Assembly (NCBI GenBank): GCA_035651115.1
Contig: DASRGL010000365.1
Coordinates: 1 to 5,994 of the forward strand
Reading direction: 5' to 3'
Source: DASRGL01 sp035651115
GTDB taxonomy: Bacteria > Armatimonadota > Chthonomonadetes > Chthonomonadales > Chthonomonadaceae
Length of the DNA stretch: 5,994 nucleotides
Shown: piece after piece, positions 1-5,558 of the stretch
Numbering within the stretch: the stretch's first letter is position 1
How the letters are laid out: each line of letters begins with the position of its first letter
The notes under the pieces: model-generated
Seen by the model: the letters and a program-made list of their open reading frames with translations, nothing else
What the model was told of the DNA's origin: nothing
The model's database searches: none
Position numbers and translations under genes: made by a program

Positions 1-617
1 CCTTTCGCCTCCGGCGCGGGCAGGTTCGGGAGCCGGAGCAGCGCGAGAAAGCTGAGCAGACTGAACGCGGCGTTGAGCGTGTAGAGGAAGGCGGGCGGAT
101 GGCCCCGCAGCAGCCAGCCGCCGACTGCCGCGCCGCAGATGGCGACAGTGCGGCGGATGCTCGTGTCCCACGAGATGGCATTCATTAGAATGTTCGCCGG
201 GACGAGCTGCGGCAGGAGGGCGGAGCGGGCCGGATTGCCGAAGGCGCGGGCGGTTCCCGCGCAGAAGAGGCACAAAAAGAAGAGCGGAATGCCCGCGCGG
301 TGCGACGACAGCAGCGCCAGCGAGAGCGCGCAGAGGCCCACCACGATCTGAGACAGCAGCACGATCTGTTTGCGCGCATGGCGGTCGGCGACATGCCCGG
401 CGTGCAGCGCGAAGAGGAAGATAGGGAACGCCTGCACCAGCCCGACCCAGCCGAGCGTGAGCGGTCTGTCGGTGCGCTGATAGAGTTCCCAGCCGATGAC
501 GACGCCCTGCATGGCCTCGCCGAACCCGGAGATATTCCGGCCTAAATTGAACCACCGAAAGGCGGGCAGCCGCAAGGCCGCATACGGGTCATAGCTGCTG
601 GCGGTCTTCTCGCTCAA
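1..617 (-). CDS. MFS exporter, DHA3/EntS-like, N-terminal part (cut by window edge)
   Basis: Inner-membrane secondary transporter, probably a proton-driven exporter of a small molecule; the substrate cannot be told. Only the first 205 codons lie in the window. Reading from the TTG at 617, a short cytoplasmic N-terminus (residues 1-24, SEKTASSYDPYAALRLPAF) leads into hydrophobic segments near 25-47, 55-73, 86-104, 107-125 and 157-195. MFS motif A is clear at residues 74-83 (GHVADRHARK). Residues 123-140 (RAFGNPARSALLPQLVP) are typical of the DHA3 subfamily. Where that subfamily usually has GPALGG, this protein has GAAVGG (162-167), so the proline is missing. I chose the TTG because an in-frame TGA lies upstream at 726-728, the MSEKTASS reading is a natural MFS start, and an AGGA (628-631) precedes it, though weakly and 10 nt away. 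The gene has its own strong promoter at 774-802 and is divergent from the gene at 987. Family call is firm; start codon is likely. Confidence 0.88.
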   Translation of the reverse strand, partial: MSEKTASSYDPYAALRLPAFRWFNLGRNISGFGEAMQGVVIGWELYQRTDRPLTLGWVGLVQAFPIFLFALHAGHVADRHARKQIVLLSQIVVGLCALSLALLSSHRAGIPLFFLCLFCAGTARAFGNPARSALLPQLVPANILMNAISWDTSIRRTVAICGAAVGGWLLRGHPPAFLYTLNAAFSLLSFLALLRLPNLPAPEAK

Positions 618-672
618 GCGTGGACGTTCCTGTTCCGGTCTATTGGCAGTGGAGGCGGAGAGGAGAAAGACT

Positions 673-767
673 GTCCGCAGAAGTTCGTGGAGCAGGGTTG
701 CGTCTGTTGGCAGACGAGCGTTCGCTCAGTCGAGAAGCATGTAGGCTCCCTCGGTCAGGCTGCGGAC
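673..767 (-). promoter_or_regulatory. Candidate structured 5' leader of the MFS mRNA
   Basis: The predicted transcript begins at the first base of GTCCGCAG (767-760), which is exactly complementary to CTGCGGAC (680-673), an 8-bp closing stem. Inside are three local hairpins: 753-731 (about 8 bp with two G-U pairs and one bulge, loop CUACAU), 727-716 (GAGC/GAAC/GCTC) and 716-701 (CGTCTG/CCAA/CAGACG). Together they would form a multibranched element. The pyrimidine run just after it (671-658, TCTTTCTCCTCTCC) could pair with purine-rich ribosome binding sites. I do not recognise it as a named riboswitch class. The complementarity is seen directly; the folding and any regulatory role are inferred. 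Confidence 0.4.
726..740 (-). CDS. Possible leader mini-ORF (MLLD) upstream of the MFS gene
   Basis: ATG CTT CTC GAC TGA on the minus strand is preceded by AGGGAG (751-746) at a 5-nt spacing, a better ribosome binding site than that of the MFS gene itself. The start codon and ribosome binding site both lie inside the first leader hairpin, and the stop codon enters the second. It is in the same frame as the MFS gene, with 108 nt between stop and TTG. A translated leader could couple ribosome occupancy to folding of the RNA downstream. Four codons with a decent Shine-Dalgarno can also arise by chance. Confidence 0.25.
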   Translation of the reverse strand: MLLD

Positions 768-773
768 TCTTCC

Positions 774-802
774 ATTATACATCCCGCCCCGCGCAGCGTC
801 AA
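774..802 (-). promoter_or_regulatory. Near-consensus sigma-70 promoter for the MFS gene
   Basis: On the minus strand TTGACG (797-802) is followed by exactly 17 bp and then a perfect TATAAT (774-779). This is the best promoter in the window and points at the MFS gene. Transcription would start near 767 (G) or 768 (A), leaving a leader of about 150 nt before the TTG at 617. Assignment is by consensus only. Confidence 0.8.
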
Positions 803-854
803 GCAGAATCCGGGCCGCCTTCTCATTTTGTCCTCTGTGCATTCTTTCACAAGC

Positions 855-868
855 AGGCTGCGCAGCCT
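855..868. repeat. 14-bp perfect palindrome in the divergent intergenic region
   Basis: AGGCTGC followed directly by its reverse complement GCAGCCT. It lies between the leftward MFS promoter (774-802) and a possible rightward -10 at 897-902, where an operator for a dimeric regulator might sit. It could equally be a fortuitous GC-rich palindrome; there is no T-tract that would make it a terminator. Confidence 0.35.
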
Positions 869-896
869 TTCATAGCCCCGGTTTTCGCCTTCAGAG

Positions 897-902
897 TACA
901 AT
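897..902 (+). promoter_or_regulatory. Weak -10 candidate for the gene at 987
   Basis: TACAAT, 5 of 6 to consensus, lies 84 bp before the ATG at 987. I find no acceptable -35 at 16-18 bp and no extended TGn motif, so this promoter would need an activator or another sigma factor, or the true promoter is elsewhere in 618-986. Confidence 0.22.
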
Positions 903-986
903 GCAAGCGTCGTTCGGGAAACAGCTTCCTCCGCTCCCAGGCCCCGACGCCGACCCAAACCAAGCACGTTAAATGGAGAACTTGCC

Positions 987-2009
987 ATGTTGAACACGAC
1001 CCGAAACCTACACCCCCGACGCTTTACCTTGTCCACACTCGCGCTGACGCTCAGCCTGCCTCTGACGGGCGTCGCCGTGTCTCTGACGGCGGCTCCGGCG
1101 CAGGCCGCGATCACCCTGGCCGAAGACGACAGCGAACCGGGGCTGCTCTCCGCGCAAAAGTCGCAGATCGTTCCGATCACGCTGCCCGCCGACGCCTTCC
1201 GCTTTACCGGCAAGAAGGAGAGCGCGCAGCTTGTCGAGGCGCTGAAGAACCTGGCGAAACAGAACCAGGCGGTCATCGGCGAGGTCGAAGTGCTGCTCTG
1301 GCAGGACGGCGACGCCGCGAAGAAAGACCTGCCTGCCCGGCTCGAAAAGGCGGGTTACGCCTATGCGCCCAAGCCCGCGATGAAGCTGGACGAGGGAACG
1401 GTCACGCTCTTTACCGCCGCAAACAAGGCGAAGAAGCACAGCCTGCTGGGTCTCTGGTTCGCGCAGAAAGAGAACCTTCTGCTGGTCTGGACGCTGACCA
1501 TGCCCGCCGCCAAAGCCCCTGCCGCAGAGCAGGCCGATGCGAACGCCGGGCCGTCCGAACCGGAGCCGGCCTCCAAAACTCCGTCCGGCAAAGTCCCCGC
1601 CGACCTGATCGGTGACTGGAGTTGGACGACCATCAGCCGTGTCAACTATGTAGACACGAATACGAACCAACTGATGGCCCCCAGCGGCATGTCCGCAAAG
1701 TTCACCTTTACGCGCGATGGCCGCTACAAGAAGTTCTTCTACGTCCGGCAGCGCACCTACTCGCTGGTCTCCGAGGCGACGACGACCGAAGAGGGGACGG
1801 TGACGTTCGGCGAGGACAGCTTTACGATGCACCCGGAGAAAGGCCATTACAAAGGCAACACGGGCAGCCGTCTGATAGACCGCGACATGACGCGCGAGGA
1901 ACGCAAAGTCACCACCTACCGGTGGGAGTGGCGCAGCGAGAACGGCAAGCGCCTGCTCTACATTGGCCCGGATGCCAAAAGTCTGAGCCTGTTCAAGCGC
2001 AGCGAATAG
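987..2009 (+). CDS. Exported protein with C-terminal lipocalin-like domain
   Basis: 340 aa, uncharacterised. A signal peptide is clear: arginines at 6, 11 and 12, a hydrophobic core at about 14-36, and a cleavage site after AQA at 40. The RRFTL stretch only partly resembles a Tat motif, so Sec is more likely. Residues 41-172 form an unrecognised domain containing VEVLLWQDGD (100-109), AGYAYAP (122-128) and LLGLWFAQKENLLLVWTL (153-170). An Ala/Pro/Glu-rich linker (173-203) follows. Residues 206-337 begin LIGDWSWTTISR and run through alternating beta-strand-like stretches (FTFTRDGRYKKFFYV, EEGTVTFGEDSFTMHP, TYRWEWRSENGKRLLYI), resembling small lipocalin-like barrels of bacterial secreted proteins. 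The start is supported by GGAG at 975-978, 8 nt before the ATG. The ankyrin/toroid gene follows after 71 bp with no terminator between. Ligand unknown; the domain call rests on pattern only. Confidence 0.85.
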   Translation: MLNTTRNLHPRRFTLSTLALTLSLPLTGVAVSLTAAPAQAAITLAEDDSEPGLLSAQKSQIVPITLPADAFRFTGKKESAQLVEALKNLAKQNQAVIGEVEVLLWQDGDAAKKDLPARLEKAGYAYAPKPAMKLDEGTVTLFTAANKAKKHSLLGLWFAQKENLLLVWTLTMPAAKAPAAEQADANAGPSEPEPASKTPSGKVPADLIGDWSWTTISRVNYVDTNTNQLMAPSGMSAKFTFTRDGRYKKFFYVRQRTYSLVSEATTTEEGTVTFGEDSFTMHPEKGHYKGNTGSRLIDRDMTREERKVTTYRWEWRSENGKRLLYIGPDAKSLSLFKRSE

Positions 2010-2080
2010 GCGTCGAGATAGATACTCAAGAGAGTTGTGATCCGCAACAGCACGAAAACACGATCGGGAGAACTTGAAAG

Positions 2081-3961
2081 ATGACGCGAATCTTGTTGAC
2101 ACTGGGCGTGTTCCTGTTCACCGTCACGACAGCGATAGCAGGACAGGCCCCGGAAAGTAACAAGCCCACGAAGGCACAGATACGAACCGCCGAACTCTTT
2201 ATTGCGATCCGCGACAGAGATGCGGCGGCGACAAAAGCGGCCCTGACGCGCGGCGCGGACCCCAACGGCCCCAACTGGCTGGGCATGACCCCCTTGATGT
2301 GGGCGGCCATGCGCGGCAACCAGCAGATCGCGGACATGCTGCTGGCGAAAGGCGCGAAGCTGGAAGCGAGCAGCATCTACGGCACGGCGCTCAGTTTCGC
2401 GCTGGTAGGCCGCCAGGAGAAGATGGCCCTGCATCTGCTGGATAGGGGCGCCAGGATCGAGACCGGCCGCATTGACAAGGTCACGCCCCTGATGCTGGCG
2501 GCGTCCAACGGCTACCTTGCGGTTACCCAGCGGCTGCTCAAAAAGCAGGCCGACCCGAATGCGCAGGATAACGATGGCGCGACGGCCCTTCTCTGGGCAG
2601 CCCGCAGCGGGCAGCCCGCGACCGCAGACGCGCTGCTCCAGGCAGGCGCCAACCTCAATGCGCAGGATAGCCATGGACGCACCGCGCTGATGTATGCGGC
2701 GACCAACGGGCAGGCTCCGATGGTGGCGCTGCTGCTCAAGCGCGGCGCCGCTGTCAACATCGCAGACAAGTCCGGCGCGACCGCCCTGCTGTTGGCCGCC
2801 CGCTACAGCGGCGATCCAACGGTCCTCGGCAGCCTGCTGGCGCACGGCGCGGACAGCGCGGCGAAAGATAGCCGGGGCGCGACCCCGCTCTCCCTGTGCG
2901 TGGCGCGCGGCTATGACGCGGCAGCGGCCCTGCTGCGCCAGGCGGGCGCTTCCGGCGCGATCCAGCCGAGCGCGGCTCCGGCCCCGACGCAGACTCGACC
3001 GGCCGTCGAGAAGAGCCTGACCGTCCTCCAGACGGGCATGAAGACCTTTGCTAAAGGCGTACAGTGTACCTCCTGCCATCACCAGGGGCTGGGTATGATG
3101 GCGCTGGGAACGGCGCAGCAGCGCGGCTTTGCGGTGGATAAAGCCCTGATCGGCAGCACGCTCAAGCAGATGGGAGAGGAAGGCAAGAGGATGGCTCCGC
3201 TCGTTCATCAGGCGCTTCAGGGCGGGGATGCCGCCAAACTCGCCCCGGCGGTGGACATCGGCGATAACGCTATCGCGACCGGCTATATGATGGGCGGCCT
3301 GATCGCCAACGGCATTCCGGCCAATCCGGGCCTGGCGGAGACGGCCCTCTTCCTGGCGACCCAGCAGAAGGCGGACGGCCATTGGGAGTACGGGTTCGAG
3401 CGCGGCCACATGCAGTCGAGCTTTGTCATCACAACGGCCCTGGCGCTGAATGTGCTGCACGCCTACGGGCCGAAAGAGTCGCCGGAGAAACTGGCCTCCA
3501 CCTTTGCCCGCGCCAAACAGTGGTTACTGAACGTTCCGACGCCCAATTCCGAGGACAAAGCCTCGCGTCTGCTGGGCCTCTTCTGGGCGGGAGCCAGCGC
3601 GGAGGAGAGGCAGCATTCCGTACAGGAACTGCTGGCCGCGCAGCGCGCAGACGGAGGCTGGTCGTCTTCGCCCTCGGCTGCCAGCGATGCCTTTGTGACC
3701 GGGCTGGCCCTGTATGCGCTGCATATCGGCGGCGGCCTGCCCACAGACGAGGCGGCCTATCAGCGCGGCGTTGGGTTCCTGCTGCGCACCCAGGACGAGG
3801 ACGGCTCCTGGTACGTCAACAAGCGGACGAACCCGGCCAACACCTACTTCGACGCCGGTTTCCCGCACGGGGAGTCGCAGTTCACCTCGTTCGCGGCGAC
3901 CTGCTGGGCGACGATGGCTCTGGTGCAGGTAGACAGCCCGACGCAAACCGCCAGTCGGTAA
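2081..3961 (+). CDS. Exported ankyrin-repeat / CxxCH / alpha-alpha-toroid protein
   Basis: 626 aa. A signal peptide at 1-20 (cleavage near AIA|GQ) sends it out of the cytoplasm. Residues 36-292 hold about eight ankyrin repeats of 33-34 aa; the clearest begin at 68 (MTPLMWAAMRGN), 134, 167, 200, 233 and 267. A Pro/Ala linker (293-307) precedes CTSCHH (329-334), a c-type heme-binding motif in form, with no certain axial Met. From about 392 an alpha/alpha-toroid region like prenyltransferase/squalene-cyclase repeats carries three QW motifs: QQKADGHW (428-435), QRADGGW (521-527) and QDEDGSW (571-577). It ends in YFDAGFPHGESQFTSFAATCWATMAL (589-614; key residues FPxGxxQ), which I recall from secreted planctomycete and acidobacterial proteins. 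No DxDD class II cyclase motif is visible, so the toroid is probably a binding module rather than an enzyme. GGGAG lies 10 nt before the ATG. Probably cotranscribed with the gene ending at 2009. Confidence 0.92.
   Translation: MTRILLTLGVFLFTVTTAIAGQAPESNKPTKAQIRTAELFIAIRDRDAAATKAALTRGADPNGPNWLGMTPLMWAAMRGNQQIADMLLAKGAKLEASSIYGTALSFALVGRQEKMALHLLDRGARIETGRIDKVTPLMLAASNGYLAVTQRLLKKQADPNAQDNDGATALLWAARSGQPATADALLQAGANLNAQDSHGRTALMYAATNGQAPMVALLLKRGAAVNIADKSGATALLLAARYSGDPTVLGSLLAHGADSAAKDSRGATPLSLCVARGYDAAAALLRQAGASGAIQPSAAPAPTQTRPAVEKSLTVLQTGMKTFAKGVQCTSCHHQGLGMMALGTAQQRGFAVDKALIGSTLKQMGEEGKRMAPLVHQALQGGDAAKLAPAVDIGDNAIATGYMMGGLIANGIPANPGLAETALFLATQQKADGHWEYGFERGHMQSSFVITTALALNVLHAYGPKESPEKLASTFARAKQWLLNVPTPNSEDKASRLLGLFWAGASAEERQHSVQELLAAQRADGGWSSSPSAASDAFVTGLALYALHIGGGLPTDEAAYQRGVGFLLRTQDEDGSWYVNKRTNPANTYFDAGFPHGESQFTSFAATCWATMALVQVDSPTQTASR
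2558..2669 (+). repeat. 13-nt direct repeat at ankyrin periodicity
   Basis: AATGCGCAGGATA occurs at 2558-2570 and again at 2657-2669, exactly 99 bp apart, which is one 33-residue ankyrin repeat. It encodes the NAQD turn in both. It shows nucleotide-level similarity of neighbouring repeat units, consistent with past duplication or constraint on the turn. Confidence 0.7.
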
Positions 3962-3975
3962 AAACAGGGCGACAC

Positions 3976-4020
3976 AAAAAAGCGGGCCAGGGCAGCACGT
4001 ACTGCCCTGGCCCGCTTTTT
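3976..4020. terminator. Bidirectional intrinsic terminator between convergent operons
   Basis: Arms at 3977-3995 and 4002-4020 are perfectly complementary over 19 bp (14 bp GC-rich core plus 5 A-T pairs) around a 6-nt loop, CACGTA. The plus strand has five Ts after the core (4016-4020, then GATTTT). The minus strand has six Ts (3981-3976). It lies 15 bp after the stop of the ankyrin/toroid gene and 5 bp after the stop of the ThiF-like gene, so it can end both transcripts. Confidence 0.95.
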
Positions 4021-4025
4021 GATTT

Positions 4026-4667
4026 TCAGGCGACAAAGGGCCGCACAGCAAAGTCGCCGAGGGTGAGGGTAACGCTGCGCCGCTCCTGCCGCGCGACGAA
4101 GGCGACGACGATCTCACAGGAGACCGCTACGGCCAGCATGACCAGGTTGCGGGCGAGCGGATAGTTGCAGAGGTCTTCCTGTGTCTCCGAGGGAACGCGA
4201 TAGCTCTCGTTCCAGATCGCTTCGGCATAGTCCCCGGCCAGCCCGATGTGCAGGCAGGGCCGGTCGAGCGTCGCGCAGCAGTCCTTGACAGCCTGCCGGG
4301 AGCGGCTGTTGTCGAACGTATCGAGAACCAGCGCGCTGCCTTGCAGCAGCTTGGCGGCGTTCGCCTCGGTCAACTCGTCCGTGCAGGCTTCGACGCTCAC
4401 GCCGAGCGCGCGATAGAGGCTGTTCGCCAGGATTTTGGCTTTGAATACGCCGATGTCGCTGCGATAGTAGGGCTGTGTGGAGAGGTTCCGCTCCTCGATG
4501 CGGTCGCGGTCAATGACTTTCAGCCGGGCGAAGCCCTGCCGCGCCAGGTTCTCGACCAGGTTCGCGCCGAGCGCGCCCGCGCCGCAGACTGTGACCGGGA
4601 ACTCCTTCAGCCGCGCCATGATCTCGCGGGAACGGTAGAGTTGTTCGTGGTAGAGCGCGTCACTCAA
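4026..4667 (-). CDS. ThiF/E1-like adenylyltransferase, compact
   Basis: 213 aa with a Rossmann-type E1/ThiF/MoeB fold, a family that adenylates the C-terminus of a ubiquitin-like or peptide substrate with ATP. The nucleotide-binding loop CGAGALG is at 28-34, the acidic and arginine motif VIDRDRIEERNLSTQ at 51-65, the conserved lysines in GVFKAK at 73-78, and DTFDNSRSR at 116-124. No CxxC pairs are present, so the zinc site of ThiF and MoeB is missing, and the protein is shorter than those enzymes (about 245-250 aa). Candidate acceptor cysteines are 130/131, 138 (RPCLHIGLAGDYAE), 166 (EDLCNYPLARN) and 184. Residues 173-190 are hydrophobic but read as a packed helix rather than a membrane span. 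It starts at TTG (4665-4667), whose 8 nt TTGAGTGA include the stop of the upstream gene, so translation is probably coupled. Last gene of the leftward operon. Fold certain; substrate unknown. Confidence 0.92.
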   Translation of the reverse strand: MSDALYHEQLYRSREIMARLKEFPVTVCGAGALGANLVENLARQGFARLKVIDRDRIEERNLSTQPYYRSDIGVFKAKILANSLYRALGVSVEACTDELTEANAAKLLQGSALVLDTFDNSRSRQAVKDCCATLDRPCLHIGLAGDYAEAIWNESYRVPSETQEDLCNYPLARNLVMLAVAVSCEIVVAFVARQERRSVTLTLGDFAVRPFVA

Positions 4668-5517
4668 TCCAGTCCTCGCTTTCGCGGCCCTCCATGACGC
4701 CGACCAGCGATTGCAGGTCGAACTTCCGGTCTTCGCCGCTCAGACAGATGCCCGAACTGATGACCGTCAGATCGTCTTTGCCGATGGCCGAACGGTGTGG
4801 GTAGCCGTCGCGGGTCGTCCAGTCCACGAGCCAGAAGTCGCCCCGATCGTGGACATCGCGCAGCGCGCCGCCCGCCAGTGTCAACGCCTGCCGCAGCCGC
4901 TCCTCGTCGTGCCGCCCCTGCATCAGCCCGGCAAACCGGGCGTTGTGCTGCGCGGCCAGATCGTAGGCCGTCCGCATCTCCGGCGTGATGCCCTTGAACT
5001 GCACGGTTTCCGGCGGCGTGACCTGCTTCAGCGCCTCGCGCAGACGGTCGGCGATCTGCGGGTCGGCGCGGCGGTCGCTCTCCTCGAACCACCAGGCGTG
5101 TCCCTCGCCCCGCGCGATCACTGTCTCGAACGCCTGTCCCTCCGTCACCAGATGCACGGCGAGCGGTCGGGCCGCGCCGAGGCGCTGCTTCGCGTCGCCC
5201 TCGTTGATGGGATAGGTCAGCCAGGTCTGCCCCCGCAGGCGATGCGCCAGCCGCACGCGTAGCGGCTTCAGCCGCTTGAGATACTCCGCGACCAGCGGCA
5301 GGTCGGCCTCCTCGACGAGCCGCGCCGTTTGGTCCGTGTCAGGCCGAAACAGTCCCCATCCCTCGAAGTCGCGCGGCTCCGGTGTAAAGGTCTGCGCCAG
5401 CCCGGCCAAGCGTGTCCGCACCTTGCCGCCCGGCACGCAGGGAGCCAGGAAGGTGGTCTTGCGGAACGCCGCTTCTTCCGCCGCCAGCGTTTGCAGTAGT
5501 TTGTGAATGTTCGCCAT
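4660..5517 (-). CDS. Uncharacterised soluble protein, operon partner of the ThiF-like gene
   Basis: 285 aa; I do not recognise a named family. There is no signal peptide or membrane segment, so it is cytoplasmic. Residues 1-20 form a helix (MANIHKLLQTLAAEEAAF). Residues 21-60 look beta-rich and contain FLAPCVPGG and FTPEPRDFEGWGLF. A mixed region with TWLTYPINEGDAKQRLG (98-114) and HAWWFEESDRRADP (140-153) follows. A long charged helical stretch spans 176-215 (GITPEMRTAYDLAAQHNARF). The C-terminal beta-rich part is 216-277 (GDFWLVDWTTRDGYPH, LTVISSGICLSGEDRKFDLQSLVGVMEG). Only two cysteines occur, at 27 and 258. The ATG at 5517 was chosen because GAGGAAGG (5533-5526) lies 8 nt upstream; an in-frame GTG at 5562 would add 15 residues but overlaps the previous gene and has no comparable site. 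Its stop overlaps the ThiF-like start. An E2-like role or an E1 substrate is possible by context, but no motif shows it. Confidence 0.85.
   Translation of the reverse strand: MANIHKLLQTLAAEEAAFRKTTFLAPCVPGGKVRTRLAGLAQTFTPEPRDFEGWGLFRPDTDQTARLVEEADLPLVAEYLKRLKPLRVRLAHRLRGQTWLTYPINEGDAKQRLGAARPLAVHLVTEGQAFETVIARGEGHAWWFEESDRRADPQIADRLREALKQVTPPETVQFKGITPEMRTAYDLAAQHNARFAGLMQGRHDEERLRQALTLAGGALRDVHDRGDFWLVDWTTRDGYPHRSAIGKDDLTVISSGICLSGEDRKFDLQSLVGVMEGRESEDWIE
4668..4677 (-). promoter_or_regulatory. Ribosome binding site deciding the TTG start of the ThiF-like gene
   Basis: GAGGA (4677-4673) lies 5 nt before the TTG at 4667, inside the last codons of the upstream gene. No ATG or GTG in this frame is as well placed, so TTG is the supported start. 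Confidence 0.7.
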
Positions 5518-5525
5518 GGAATCTA

Positions 5526-5533
5526 CCTTCCTC
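5526..5533 (-). promoter_or_regulatory. Strong ribosome binding site of the 285-aa gene
   Basis: GAGGAAGG on the minus strand, 8 nt before the ATG at 5515-5517, in the 41-nt gap after the stop at 5559. It fixes the start downstream of the in-frame GTG (5562) and ATG (5535). Confidence 0.8.
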
Positions 5534-5558
5534 ATCCCTCCAATAAGGAAACGGAGAA

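Noticed and set aside
701..716. Hairpin CGTCTG-CCAA-CAGACG as an intrinsic terminator or attenuator
   Set aside because: No T-tract follows it on the minus strand, so it was treated as part of the leader fold only.
620..1615. 331-codon plus-strand open frame covering the divergent region and part of the gene at 987
   Set aside because: It crosses the MFS promoter and leader, has low-complexity Arg-rich sequence and overlaps a well-supported gene in another frame.
1008..2102. 364-codon open frame on the minus strand, antisense to the lipocalin-like gene
   Set aside because: Biased composition, no domain or good ribosome binding site, and the plus strand has a signal peptide and coherent domains.
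2186..2956. Tandem DNA repeat array
   Set aside because: The periodicity is that of protein ankyrin repeats; apart from one 13-nt match the nucleotide sequence has diverged.
1958..3460. 500-codon open frame on the minus strand, antisense to the ankyrin/toroid gene
   Set aside because: It is Arg/Ala/Gly/Gln-rich with no recognisable domain and mirrors the codon pattern of a convincing plus-strand gene. Long antisense open frames are expected in GC-rich DNA.
3254..3961. Functional squalene-hopene or terpene cyclase
   Set aside because: The QW motifs and toroid pattern are present, but no DxDD class II motif is seen and the region is much shorter than true cyclases (about 630 aa).
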